DNA of 64,000 bases. Origin: Abyssalbus ytuae (lineage in GTDB: Bacteria > Bacteroidota > Bacteroidia > Flavobacteriales > Flavobacteriaceae). The stretch is taken from assembly GCF_022807975.1 (NCBI RefSeq), contig NZ_CP094358.1:3410001-3474000 (forward strand), written 5' to 3'. Shown here piece by piece: positions 24,918-33,523 of the stretch. The first letter of the stretch is position 1. Each line of letters opens with the position of its first letter. Made by a program: the position numbers and the translations under genes. Under the pieces are notes generated by a model, which made no database searches, was not told where the DNA came from, and saw only the letters and a list, made by a program, of their open reading frames with translations.

Positions 24918-26819
24918 TTAATCATCTGCAGCTGTTTCGCAGGTAACATTATCATCTTTTTTAATAGTAGTCCCATTATTTTCCAAATTACATACCTCCG
25001 AAGGAATGCTGGTTAGTGGGTTATTTTTTAAATTTAAGGTTTCCAGGCTGGTAAGCTGCCCGATCTTTGCAGGGATACTCGTTAGTTCGTTTTCGTATAG
25101 ATAAAAGTATTTTAGCTTGGTAAGCTGACCAATCTCTGTAGGGATACTCGTTAGTTGGTTGTTGTATAAAAATAAGTATTCTAAGTTTGTAAGTTGACCG
25201 ATCCCTGCAGGGATACTCGTTAGTTGGTTGTTGTCTAAATATAAGGTTTCCAGGCTGGTAAGCTGACCTATTTCAGCGGGGATATTTGTTAGTTGGTTGT
25301 TTCCTAAATCTAAGAATTCTAAGTTTGTGAGTTGACCTATTTCAGCGGGGATACTCGTTAGTTGGTTGTTGTATAAAGATAAGCTTACCAAGCTGGTGAG
25401 CTGCCCGATCTCCGCAGGGAGGGTGACCAGACCGTAACCTATTTGTGCATCTTCATCAACAAATACTAATTTAATAACCCTGCCTTGGTCGTCTACCGTT
25501 ACCCCAACCCAGCTGCTAATATCCTCGTTGTTAATATCCCAACCAAGGGTATTACCGGGGTTGCTGTTATAAATGGCAATGAGTACTTCCCTCTGGGTGG
25601 GGGCTGTAAAATTAAATTTAAATGTATAATGTTCCTGTGTCTGGTCCTGTGCAGTCACGGTAAAGATAACTTCATTGGTAAAGTCCTGTGCCCCTGCGGG
25701 TGATACGGTGGCTTCTTCGGAGACTTCTATTAAAGGCAATAAGGAGGTTACGTCAGTGTTAAAAGGAAAGGTAGCGGTAATGGTTTTTTCTTCCTGGTTT
25801 ATTGCTGCTGTTACATCTTCGTTCAAAGCTGTATTGTCTTCCTCCTTAAAAACAAAACTAAGGATTTTGTTGGCATTGTTCAGGGCAATTTCAACCGATA
25901 TTTTATAAATGGCCTGGGTACCATCCTGAGCAGTGACGGTATAGGCAACTTCATTGGTAAAGTCCTGTGCCCCTGCGGGTGATACGGTGGCTTCTTCGGA
26001 GACTTCTATTAAAGGCAATAAGGAGGCCAGTTCAGTGCCAAAAGGTACGGTGGCTGTAATGGTTTTATCTTCCTGGTTTATTTCTGCTGTTACATCTTCG
26101 TTCAAAGCTGTATTGTCTTCCTCCTTAAAAACAAAACTGAGGATTTGTTTTCCCGTACCGGGGTCTGCTTTTTTAACCGATACCTTATAAGTTGCTTTGG
26201 TACCGTTTTCGGCAGTTACCACATAATCAACTTCACTGGAAAAATCCTGTGCGCCTGTGGGTGATACGGCCGCTTTTTCGGAAACTTTCACCTCAGGTAA
26301 TAAAGAGGTCAGTTCAGTGCCAAAAGGTACGGTAGCGGTAATGGTTTTATCTTCCTGGTTTATTGCTGCTGTTACATCTTCGTTCAAAGCTGTATTGTCT
26401 TCCTCCTTAAAAACAAAACTAAGGATTTGTTTGGCATCACTGGCATTGGGTTCTGCCTGATTTACTATTACTTTATAGGTTGCTTTGGTACCGTTTTCGG
26501 CAGTTACCGTATAGGTAACCTCATTGGAAAAATCCTGTGCGCCTGTGGGTGATACGGCCGCTTTTTCGGAAACTTTCACCTCAGGCAATAAGGAGGTCAG
26601 TTCAGTGCCAAAAGGTACGGTGGCGGTAATGGTTTTGTCTTCCTGGTTTATTTCTGCTGTTACATCTTCGTTCAAAGCTTTATTGTTTGCTGCCTTAAAA
26701 ACAAAACTGAGGATTTGTTTGGCATCGCTTTTTGGTGAAGGGTTGTCGTCGTCTTTATTGCAGGAGGTTATGCAAATACCCCCGGCAACGAATAGTAATA
26801 CATAAAAATACTTTTTCAT
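24918..26819 (-). CDS. LRR lipoprotein 3 (four DUF5018-like repeats, six LRRs)
   Basis: A 633-residue paralogue, the largest of the four. The start is the ATG at 26819 (MKKYFYVLLFVAGGICITSC, lipobox ITSC); an in-frame extension further upstream has no signal-peptide character. Four beta-sandwich repeats follow, with linkers VNQAEPNA, VKKADPGTG and VEIALNNAN, then the cap NTLGWDINNEDISSWVGV and six LRRs of the LTSIPAEIGQLTSLETLYLD type. The repeats are nearly identical in DNA as well, so unequal crossing-over could change their number. Confidence 0.87.
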   Translation of the reverse strand: MKKYFYVLLFVAGGICITSCNKDDDNPSPKSDAKQILSFVFKAANNKALNEDVTAEINQEDKTITATVPFGTELTSLLPEVKVSEKAAVSPTGAQDFSNEVTYTVTAENGTKATYKVIVNQAEPNASDAKQILSFVFKEEDNTALNEDVTAAINQEDKTITATVPFGTELTSLLPEVKVSEKAAVSPTGAQDFSSEVDYVVTAENGTKATYKVSVKKADPGTGKQILSFVFKEEDNTALNEDVTAEINQEDKTITATVPFGTELASLLPLIEVSEEATVSPAGAQDFTNEVAYTVTAQDGTQAIYKISVEIALNNANKILSFVFKEEDNTALNEDVTAAINQEEKTITATFPFNTDVTSLLPLIEVSEEATVSPAGAQDFTNEVIFTVTAQDQTQEHYTFKFNFTAPTQREVLIAIYNSNPGNTLGWDINNEDISSWVGVTVDDQGRVIKLVFVDEDAQIGYGLVTLPAEIGQLTSLVSLSLYNNQLTSIPAEIGQLTNLEFLDLGNNQLTNIPAEIGQLTSLETLYLDNNQLTSIPAGIGQLTNLEYLFLYNNQLTSIPTEIGQLTKLKYFYLYENELTSIPAKIGQLTSLETLNLKNNPLTSIPSEVCNLENNGTTIKKDDNVTCETAADD

Positions 26820-27059
26820 TGTGGTTTTTAATTTAAATGTAACATATTGTTGACTTTTCTTAATGCTTCTGAAAATGAAGGGATTAAGAAATCGCGAAAA
26901 TAGCTTTTGGTTTAAAAGGTTAAAAGAAAACAGGGTATACAAAAGGTTACAGGTTAAGAAATTTACGGTTTTTGATTTATGATGTGAAGGTTGATGACCG
27001 GTGATGGTGGTTGGGTTGATTCGCTGAGGAGCTGATTGGAATTTGGTACCTGGGATTTT

Positions 27060-27320
27060 AAAAGAGACGGATGTTATGTTAAATTGTGTAATCGTTTATT
27101 TGTTACGCTCCTCATGGTGACAGGGTGGGTGGGCAAGTGACGGATAATTTTTATAATTAGGAGCAGGATTCAGAATGTGTGCCGTTCTTCCAGGGAATAT
27201 AACCAAATATATTTATACACACCCCTGATTTGCCTGGCAAATCTTTACCCTCTCAAAGAGGGGAGCCTGCTGCCTGCTTCCCACGCTTTGGCACGGTACT
27301 TTCCCCTGAAAGGTGGAAAG
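27060..27320. repeat. interspersed repeat copy between LRR genes 3 and 4
   Basis: Carries a shortened TTACGCTCCTCATGGTGACAG block (27102) and GATTTGCC-N-GGCAAATC at 27227, with the second hairpin complete. The gap 26820-27549 has no gene. The stretch from about 27325 to the terminator matches that after LRR gene 2 and before LRR gene 3, so repeat, terminator and gene look like one duplicated cassette. Confidence 0.8.
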
Positions 27321-27401
27321 AATTCGAAATGTAATTTTTATATTTCGCCCTTTTACTTTGTAAATACAACTCATTTTCCATCGCCTTCGCATGAAAATAT
27401 A

Positions 27402-27434
27402 TAAAAAAAAAGGGCTGTTTTAATAACAACCCTT
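27402..27434 (-). terminator. terminator of LRR lipoprotein gene 4
   Basis: Minus-strand AAGGGTTGTT with AACAGCCCTT followed by nine T residues. Confidence 0.8.
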
Positions 27435-27549
27435 AATTCCGTTTCTAAATAAATACTAAAAAAAATCAAATTTAAGCTTATTGTGAGGTTAAAATACATC
27501 TTTTATGTTTAACCACCCCGAAAACAGGAGATGTAAAAAGTTACTTCTT

Positions 27550-29292
27550 TTAATCATCTGCAGCTGTTTCGCAGGTAACATTATCATCTTTTATAATAAT
27601 AGTCCCGTTATTTCCCAAATTACATACCTCCGAAGGAATGCTGGTTAGTGGGTTATTGTTTAAATATAAGTATTTTAGCTTGGTAAGCTGACCAATCTCT
27701 GTAGGGATACTCGTTAGTTGGTTGTTGTCTAAATATAAGCGTACCAAGCTGGTGAGCTGCCCGATCTCTGTAGGGATACTCGTTAGTTGGTTATTAGATA
27801 CACCTAATTGTTCTAAGCTTGTAAGCTGGCTTATTTCAGCGGGGATACTCGTTAGTTGGTTGTTGTGTAAAAATAAGAATTCTAAGTTTGTGAGCTGACC
27901 GATCCCTGCAGGGATACTCGTTAGTTGGTTGTTAGATAAATCTAACTGTTCTAGGCTGGTAAGCTGGCCGATCTCTCCAGGGATACTTGTTAATTGGTTG
28001 TTGTTTAAATATAAGTATCCCAGGTTGGTGAGCTGACCTATCTCTCCAGGGATACTCGTTAGTTGGTTGTAGTTTAAATATAATTGTTCCAGGCTGGTGA
28101 GCTGCCCGATCTCTGCAGGGATACCCGTTAGTTGGTTGTTTCCTAAATCTAAGAATTCTAAGTTTGTGAGTTGGCCGATCACTGCAGGGAGATTTGTCAA
28201 TTTCCTGGAAGATACGTTTAATCGAATAATATTGCCTTGATTATCTGCTTCTACCCCGTTCCATTCACTAATGTCTTCATTGTCAAGGTCCCAGCCAAGG
28301 GTATTGCAAGGGTTGCTCTTATATATGGCTATTAATACTTCCTTTTGGGTGGTGGCGGTAAACTTAAATGCAAACGTATAGGCTGCCTGGGTTGCATCCT
28401 GTGCGGTAACGGTATAGATAATCTCATTGGAACATTCCTGCGGGCCGGAAAATGATACGGCTGCCCCTTCGGAAACTTCTATGGAGGGGGTCAAAGTGGT
28501 TAGGTCAATACTGGCAGGTATGTTGGCAATGATGGTATGGTTATCATGGTCTATCTCTGCTGTTACATCTTCGTTCAAAGCTGTATTGTCTTCCTGCTTA
28601 AAAACAAAACTGAGGATTTGTTTTCCCGTACCGGGGTCTGCTTTTTTAACCGATACCTTATAAGTTGCTTTGGTACCGTTTTCGGCAGTTACCACATAAT
28701 CAACTTCACTGGAAAAATCCTGTGTGCTTGTGGGTGATACGGCCGCTTTTTCGGAAACTTTCACCTCAGGTAATAAAGAGGTCAGTTCAGTGCCAAAAGG
28801 TACGGTGGCGGTAATGGTTTTATCTTCCTGGTTTATTGCTGCTGTTACATCTTCGTTCAAAGCTGTATTGTCTTCCTCCTTAAAAACAAAACTGAGGATT
28901 TGTTTTGCATCACTGGCATTGGGCTCTGCCTGGTTTACTATTACTTTATAGGTTGCTTTGGTACCGTTTTCGGCAGTTACCGTATAGGTAACCTCACTGG
29001 AAAAATCCTGTGTGCTTGTGGGTGATACGGCCGCTTTTTCGGAAACTTTCACCTCAGGCAATAAGGAGGTCAGTTCAGTGCCAAAAGGTATGGTGGCGAT
29101 AATGGTTTTGTCTTCCTGGTTTATTTCTGCGGTTACATCTTCGTTCAAAGCTTTATTGTCTTCCTTCTTAAAAACAAAACTAATGATTTGTTTGGCATCG
29201 CTTTTTGGTGAAGGGTTGTCGTCGTCTTTATTGCAGGAGGTCATGCAAATACCCCCGGCAACGAATAGTAATACATAAAAATACTTTTTCAT
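27550..29292 (-). CDS. LRR lipoprotein 4 (three DUF5018-like repeats, eight LRRs)
   Basis: A 580-residue paralogue with lipobox MTSC. It has three beta-sandwich repeats and eight 23-residue LRRs, the longest LRR block of the family. It is a mosaic: its last beta-sandwich repeat (HDNHTIIANIPASI...AYTFAFKFTATTQKEV) is of the type in LRR gene 1, while its LRR cap (NTLGWDLDNEDISEWNGV) and LRRs are of the gene 2/3 type. It shares the same C-terminal cap (PSEVCNLGNNGT...ETAADD). Confidence 0.87.
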   Translation of the reverse strand: MKKYFYVLLFVAGGICMTSCNKDDDNPSPKSDAKQIISFVFKKEDNKALNEDVTAEINQEDKTIIATIPFGTELTSLLPEVKVSEKAAVSPTSTQDFSSEVTYTVTAENGTKATYKVIVNQAEPNASDAKQILSFVFKEEDNTALNEDVTAAINQEDKTITATVPFGTELTSLLPEVKVSEKAAVSPTSTQDFSSEVDYVVTAENGTKATYKVSVKKADPGTGKQILSFVFKQEDNTALNEDVTAEIDHDNHTIIANIPASIDLTTLTPSIEVSEGAAVSFSGPQECSNEIIYTVTAQDATQAAYTFAFKFTATTQKEVLIAIYKSNPCNTLGWDLDNEDISEWNGVEADNQGNIIRLNVSSRKLTNLPAVIGQLTNLEFLDLGNNQLTGIPAEIGQLTSLEQLYLNYNQLTSIPGEIGQLTNLGYLYLNNNQLTSIPGEIGQLTSLEQLDLSNNQLTSIPAGIGQLTNLEFLFLHNNQLTSIPAEISQLTSLEQLGVSNNQLTSIPTEIGQLTSLVRLYLDNNQLTSIPTEIGQLTKLKYLYLNNNPLTSIPSEVCNLGNNGTIIIKDDNVTCETAADD

Positions 29293-29519
29293 TCTAGTTT
29301 TTAATTTAAATGTGACATATTGTTGACTTTTCTTAGTGCTTCTGAAAATGAAGGCATCTAAGAAATCGCGAAAATAGCTTTTGGTTTAAAAGGTTAAAAG
29401 AAAACAGGGTATACAAAAGGTTACAGGTTAAAAAATTTACGGTTTTTGATTTATGATGTGAAGCCCGATGACCGGTGATGGTGGTTGGGTTGATTCGCTG
29501 AGGAGCTGATTGGAATTTG

Positions 29520-29840
29520 GTGTCTGATGATTTGGTGCCTGGGATTTGTTTTTTTTTGAATTTCAGTCTTGCCTTCCTGTTTCTCTTCGTACTTCTAAAA
29601 AACGGTTATTTTGAGCCCGTATTGGGGGGGAGATATGTTCAAAAAGATCATCACGTCGCTACGCTCCTCATGATGACAGGATGGTTGGGAAGATGACGGA
29701 TGATTTTTATAATTAGGAATGCAGGATTCAGAATGTGGGTCATTCTTCCAGGGAATATAACCAAATATATTTATACACACCCCTGATTTGCCAGGCAAAT
29801 CTTTCCCCTCTCAAAGAGGAAGCTTGCTGCCTGCTTCAGG
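29520..29840. repeat. interspersed repeat copy at the right side of the island, truncated
   Basis: Includes the CGGTTATTTTGAGCCCGTATT block, a full ACGTCGCTACGCTCCTCATG block (29652) and GATTTGCC-A-GGCAAATC at 29785 (centre base A instead of T). The second hairpin is damaged (CCCCTCTCAAAGAGGAAG) and the repeat stops near 29840, where a gene remnant begins. The 29293-29853 gap holds no other gene. Confidence 0.8.
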
Positions 29841-29853
29841 TTTAACAACAATT

Positions 29854-30027
29854 CTATAAACCATATTTTGCAGACAATTCAGACTTCAATTCACTCCATT
29901 CTTTGCCGGAGGCAGGGTCTTCATTATGGTTTGCCAAACTTCGATCGAGAAGTTGTTTATGTTCTTCCGAAATGTCATATTGATCTTTCAGGCTGCTTCT
30001 TTCTACAAAATCACTGATGCGTTTCAA
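29854..30027 (-). pseudogene. remnant of an addiction-module antitoxin (TIGR02574-like)
   Basis: The minus strand encodes an open stretch of 57 codons ending ISEEHKQLLDRSLANHNEDP, then ASGKEWSELKSELSAKYGL and a stop. The LSEEHKxxLDxRLxxxxxxP...WxExK pattern is that of the small addiction-module proteins that pair with RelE/ParE toxins. The usual N-terminal 15-20 residues are missing: a stop codon lies 7 codons upstream of the first possible start (a TTG), and no ATG is available. No toxin gene is next to it. It is read as a relic at the island edge, though a short TTG-started protein cannot be excluded. Confidence 0.6.
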
Positions 30028-30115
30028 ATATACATAATTATACTACATATGGCAACGCTATTATTATGGCTGCTTTTGTTCTTCGGGCATTGAGTGTGTA
30101 CTCCGTAAAAGGATT

Positions 30116-30424
30116 TTATATCATTATGCAATCTATACTGTCGGCTACTATATGGTTTAACAGGGCAATACCAAACAACCTGGTTTTTTTAAAAAACAGT
30201 AAAGCGATATAGATGGCTATGAAAGGGTAGGTGTGTAGCAGGTGAAAGTTGATACTGCAACGGTGGGAATCAAATACGGGGGTTGCCGGTAAATGGTCAA
30301 TATCAATGATAATGGCGCCTAGAAGGATGATGAGAGCTTTTAAAAAGTCTTTTTTGAAGAATACCCCGGCAATTATAAACGGAAGTATAAAATGTATTCC
30401 GTAATGTAACAGGAAGCGGAGCAC
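30116..30424 (-). CDS. DUF6122-like small membrane protein
   Basis: A 102-residue protein with three or four hydrophobic helices and conserved acidic and histidine residues (IIDIDHLPATPVFDSHRC, LLHTYPF, LLNHIVADSIDC), reminiscent of YdjM-type membrane-bound metal-dependent hydrolases. The start is GTG, overlapping the stop of the WbqC gene by one base (TAGTG), so it is translationally coupled as the last gene of the parA-lepB operon. Function not known. Confidence 0.75.
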   Translation of the reverse strand: MLRFLLHYGIHFILPFIIAGVFFKKDFLKALIILLGAIIIDIDHLPATPVFDSHRCSINFHLLHTYPFIAIYIALLFFKKTRLFGIALLNHIVADSIDCIMI

Positions 30425-31044
30425 TAAAGCTTATTTTTTTGGTTTTCTAAATAGGTAAGGGCATTGGTACCTTCATTAAACAGCAAATCGAGAATGCTAA
30501 GGTTGTTAATAAAGCCGTTTTTTTCTTCAAATACCTGGGTGTAGGGCTCCAATACCGGGGAGCCGGCTGTTTTTGCCACGGCTAAATGCCTGTAATCTTT
30601 ATAATCTTTGTAATCCGGAAGGTAGGTGGTGGTTTTGTTAAAGTTTATATCCAGTTGCAGGCAGTCGCATACCAGTTGGATGGTTTCAAAATTCAGGTCT
30701 ATTAAATAGGTGTGCTTTTTCTTGAAGAGGGGACGGATCTCATCTTCGTAAAATTCAAAAAAGGGGGAGGTGCGGTAGGCAGTTTCCAGTGTTTTCCAGT
30801 GTTGTTTCTGCCAGTTAAAATCGTTTTCAATCTGTACTTCTTTATACTTTTGCCTGCCATCCTTTTTGGTGTGCTTCATGGGTACGGAAAGCAGCTGTTT
30901 TCCGTTAGGGCCATAAATATAAGCCCGGTTGCGGTAGGTTTGTTTCTGGTAATTGTCTTCGGCCTCAAAAATAACATCGTGATTAGCCATTACCACAAAA
31001 TGGGCTATGGAGGGGAAGTATGTGGGATGAATTACGGATTTCAT
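30424..31044 (-). CDS. WbqC-like family protein
   Basis: A 206-residue protein with the WbqC family N-terminus (HPTYFPSIAHFVVMANHDVI), FEAEDNYQKQTYRNR and the central WKTLETAYRTSPFFEFYEDE block. Members occur in O-antigen and glycolipid clusters and may act in sugar-nucleotide chemistry, but no activity is established that I know of. In flavobacteria it commonly follows lepB as here, 30 bp downstream. Confidence 0.87.
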   Translation of the reverse strand: MKSVIHPTYFPSIAHFVVMANHDVIFEAEDNYQKQTYRNRAYIYGPNGKQLLSVPMKHTKKDGRQKYKEVQIENDFNWQKQHWKTLETAYRTSPFFEFYEDEIRPLFKKKHTYLIDLNFETIQLVCDCLQLDINFNKTTTYLPDYKDYKDYRHLAVAKTAGSPVLEPYTQVFEEKNGFINNLSILDLLFNEGTNALTYLENQKNKL

Positions 31045-31074
31045 TTATAACACTTCAAATTACCGGAAAAATTA

Positions 31075-32766
31075 TTATGCCTTTTTCTTTTTGTACTTTT
31101 TAAACTGGCTGTACCCGATCCAGATCGCAATAAGTATTAAAAAATATTTAAAATAGGATACAGGTTCGCCGCTTCCGCCTACGGTGGTAAATACCCTGTC
31201 CCAGCGTACTTTCCAGTTTTTAATGCCATCATTAATGCCGTCTATACTCATCCATATAAATACGGGTTTACCCACTATATGGTCTTCGGGAACATAGCCC
31301 CATATACGGGCATCTTCGGAGTTATGACGGTTATCACCCATCATCCAGTAATAATTTTGTTTGAAGGTATAGGTGTTGGCTACTTGTCCGTTTATAATAA
31401 CCTGGTTGCCTTTTACCTGCAGGGTATTGCCTTCGTATTCGGTGATGATACGCTTGTAAAGCGGCAGGTTTTTTACGTTGAGGTTTATTGTTTTGCTTTC
31501 TTCGGGAATATAAATAGGGCCAAAGTTATCTATACTCCAATTATATAAGGGTGAATGCGGAAATACATCTTTATCGGGCGAATAATTGAATTTTTCAACG
31601 GATATTACGTTACTGTCTTTTCTTAATTTTTCTGCCTGTTCTTCGGTAAGGTTGATGTTTATTTTGTTATTTACCTGGGATATTTTAAGGCGGTTCATGG
31701 CATCGCGCGATATGAATCCGGCGGCATTTACGGTAGCCGAGTCTCTTGATACTTCGTGCAGTAATCTCATTTTGCCATTGAGGTAATTCTGTACTTTAGG
31801 ATCATCCCAGTAATTGGCAGGTACACCGTACACAGCCCTGAATTCTTTTAAATTATATTTTGCCGCCAGTTGCCTGTCCACCGGATTTTTGGTGGTTACC
31901 GTATAGAAAAACTGCGGTTTGGCACGGTCGGGCAATACTGTTTTTTTACCGTTTATATGTACATACCCGTTTATTATACGGAGGGTATCACCGGGAATAC
32001 CCACGCATCTTTTAACGTAGTTGGATTTTTTATCAATGGGCTTTCTTATCTTTCTGTCGGTTTTTACAAAGAATTGCTCCACGGTATCTACCGGCCAGCT
32101 GAATACGACTATGTCATTTCTTTTTATATTCTGGAAGCCGGGAAGCCTGAAGTAGGGGAGTTGAGGTTTTTTTAAATATGATTTGGTTTTAACTACCGGC
32201 AGGGTATCGTGTACCATGGGTGCTGCAATGGTAGTCATGGGTGTACGTGCGCCATAATGAAACTTACTTACAAACAGGAAGTCGCCTACCAGCAATGTTT
32301 TTTCTAATGAAGAGGTAGGGATTACGTAGGGTTGTATAAAGTAAGTATGTACCAGGGTAGCGGCCACAATGGCAAACAGTATGGAGCTTACCCACTCTCC
32401 TGTAGCGGTACGGGGTTTTAAATCGCGGTCTTCTATATAGTTTACATCCAGCATGTAGTTTACATAGTAAATGTAAAAGCCTAAGGTTACGAGAACCAAA
32501 ACGGTATCGGTGGTAGTATTGCGGCCAAAACTGCGGATGGTTTCTACCCATACCACAGGGATCATTATAAGGTTTATAATGGGTATGAACAGCAGGATAA
32601 CCCACCACCACGGACGGTTTATAATTTTCATGAGCACTACCGCATTGTAAACGGGTACTGCTGCTTCCCAGGCTTTCCGGCCTGCTTTAACATATAACTT
32701 CCAGGTACCTGCAAAATGGATTACCTGTAATATTAAAAAGAATATAAACCATTGAGAGATTGTCAT
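31075..32766 (-). CDS. lepB: signal peptidase I
   Basis: A 563-residue membrane protease that removes signal peptides. The catalytic serine S153 is in IPTSSLEKTLLVGD, and the general-base lysine in NYVKRCVGIPGD around residue 250. The canonical SM is SL here. The later GDNRHNSEDAR box is intact. The N-terminal 120 residues are an additional membrane domain with three helices (WWWVILLFIPIINLIMIPVV), usual in Bacteroidota, and a large insertion (about 290-430) separates the lysine and GDN boxes. One C-terminal transmembrane helix ends the protein. Confidence 0.95.
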   Translation of the reverse strand: MTISQWFIFFLILQVIHFAGTWKLYVKAGRKAWEAAVPVYNAVVLMKIINRPWWWVILLFIPIINLIMIPVVWVETIRSFGRNTTTDTVLVLVTLGFYIYYVNYMLDVNYIEDRDLKPRTATGEWVSSILFAIVAATLVHTYFIQPYVIPTSSLEKTLLVGDFLFVSKFHYGARTPMTTIAAPMVHDTLPVVKTKSYLKKPQLPYFRLPGFQNIKRNDIVVFSWPVDTVEQFFVKTDRKIRKPIDKKSNYVKRCVGIPGDTLRIINGYVHINGKKTVLPDRAKPQFFYTVTTKNPVDRQLAAKYNLKEFRAVYGVPANYWDDPKVQNYLNGKMRLLHEVSRDSATVNAAGFISRDAMNRLKISQVNNKININLTEEQAEKLRKDSNVISVEKFNYSPDKDVFPHSPLYNWSIDNFGPIYIPEESKTINLNVKNLPLYKRIITEYEGNTLQVKGNQVIINGQVANTYTFKQNYYWMMGDNRHNSEDARIWGYVPEDHIVGKPVFIWMSIDGINDGIKNWKVRWDRVFTTVGGSGEPVSYFKYFLILIAIWIGYSQFKKYKKKKA

Positions 32767-32818
32767 AATAAAAACTTTTGTAGCCTTAGTGTTTTAAAAA
32801 GGCTTTTTGTTACTGTAA

Positions 32819-33520
32819 TTAACTTAGGTTTAACACATCTTTCATGTTGAAAACCCCTTTTTTGCCAATAATCCATTCTGCCGCAATTACCGCACCCAGT
32901 GCAAAACCTTCCCTGTTATGGGCAGTGTGGGTAATATCAATAGTATCTACTTCACTTTTATAGGTAATTGTGTGTGTACCGGGAACATCGGGAATACGTT
33001 TTGCGGTAACGGGAATTTCATTTTCATTGGCCTGATCCAGTTTCCATCCGGTTTTGGATGAATTTTTAATAATGCCTTCGGCCAGTGTAATGGCAGTACC
33101 GCTTGGGGCATCCAGTTTTTGGGTGTGATGTATTTCTTCAATACTCACGTTGTACTGGGACAGGTTGCTCATCATTGTGGCCAGATATTCATTCAGTTGA
33201 AAAAATATATTTACTCCCAGGCTGTAATTTGATGCATAGATAAAAGCTCCGTTGTGTTTTTCGCATAACTGAACTGCTTCCTTGTATTTATCGAGCCATC
33301 CTGTGGTGCCGGATATAACCGGAATATTATTTTCCAGGCACATTTTTATATTTTTAAAGGCGGATGCCGGTATGCTAAAATCTATGGCTACATGAGCCGT
33401 GGTAATATCAAAACCGGTAGTGTGTTCATCTACTTTTAAAACAATTTCATGGCCTCTTTTTGAAGCAATCTGTTCTATCATTTTCCCCATTTTACCGTAC
33501 CCGAGTAGTGCTATTTTCAT
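32819..33520 (-). CDS. dapB: 4-hydroxy-tetrahydrodipicolinate reductase
   Basis: A 233-residue NAD(P)H-dependent enzyme of lysine and diaminopimelate synthesis. The nucleotide-binding motif GYGKMGK is at residues 7-13, and the substrate loop is EEIHHTQKLDAPSGTAITLAE with catalytic histidine and lysine. Slightly shorter than the E. coli enzyme (273), as common in Bacteroidota. It lies 3 bp after the DUF5683 gene and 52 bp before lepB. Confidence 0.95.
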   Translation of the reverse strand: MKIALLGYGKMGKMIEQIASKRGHEIVLKVDEHTTGFDITTAHVAIDFSIPASAFKNIKMCLENNIPVISGTTGWLDKYKEAVQLCEKHNGAFIYASNYSLGVNIFFQLNEYLATMMSNLSQYNVSIEEIHHTQKLDAPSGTAITLAEGIIKNSSKTGWKLDQANENEIPVTAKRIPDVPGTHTITYKSEVDTIDITHTAHNREGFALGAVIAAEWIIGKKGVFNMKDVLNLS

Positions 33521-33523
33521 GTT

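Noticed and set aside
24918-26942. Longer start for LRR lipoprotein 3 (extra 41 residues)
   Set aside because: The extension lies in the conserved upstream bracket region and would bury the lipoprotein signal peptide.
29854-30027. Intact antitoxin gene
   Set aside because: No ATG or GTG start, an upstream in-frame stop, a missing N-terminal part and no partner toxin.
12436-30115. Prophage or integrative element
   Set aside because: No integrase, portal, terminase, relaxase, transposase or tRNA attachment duplication could be found.
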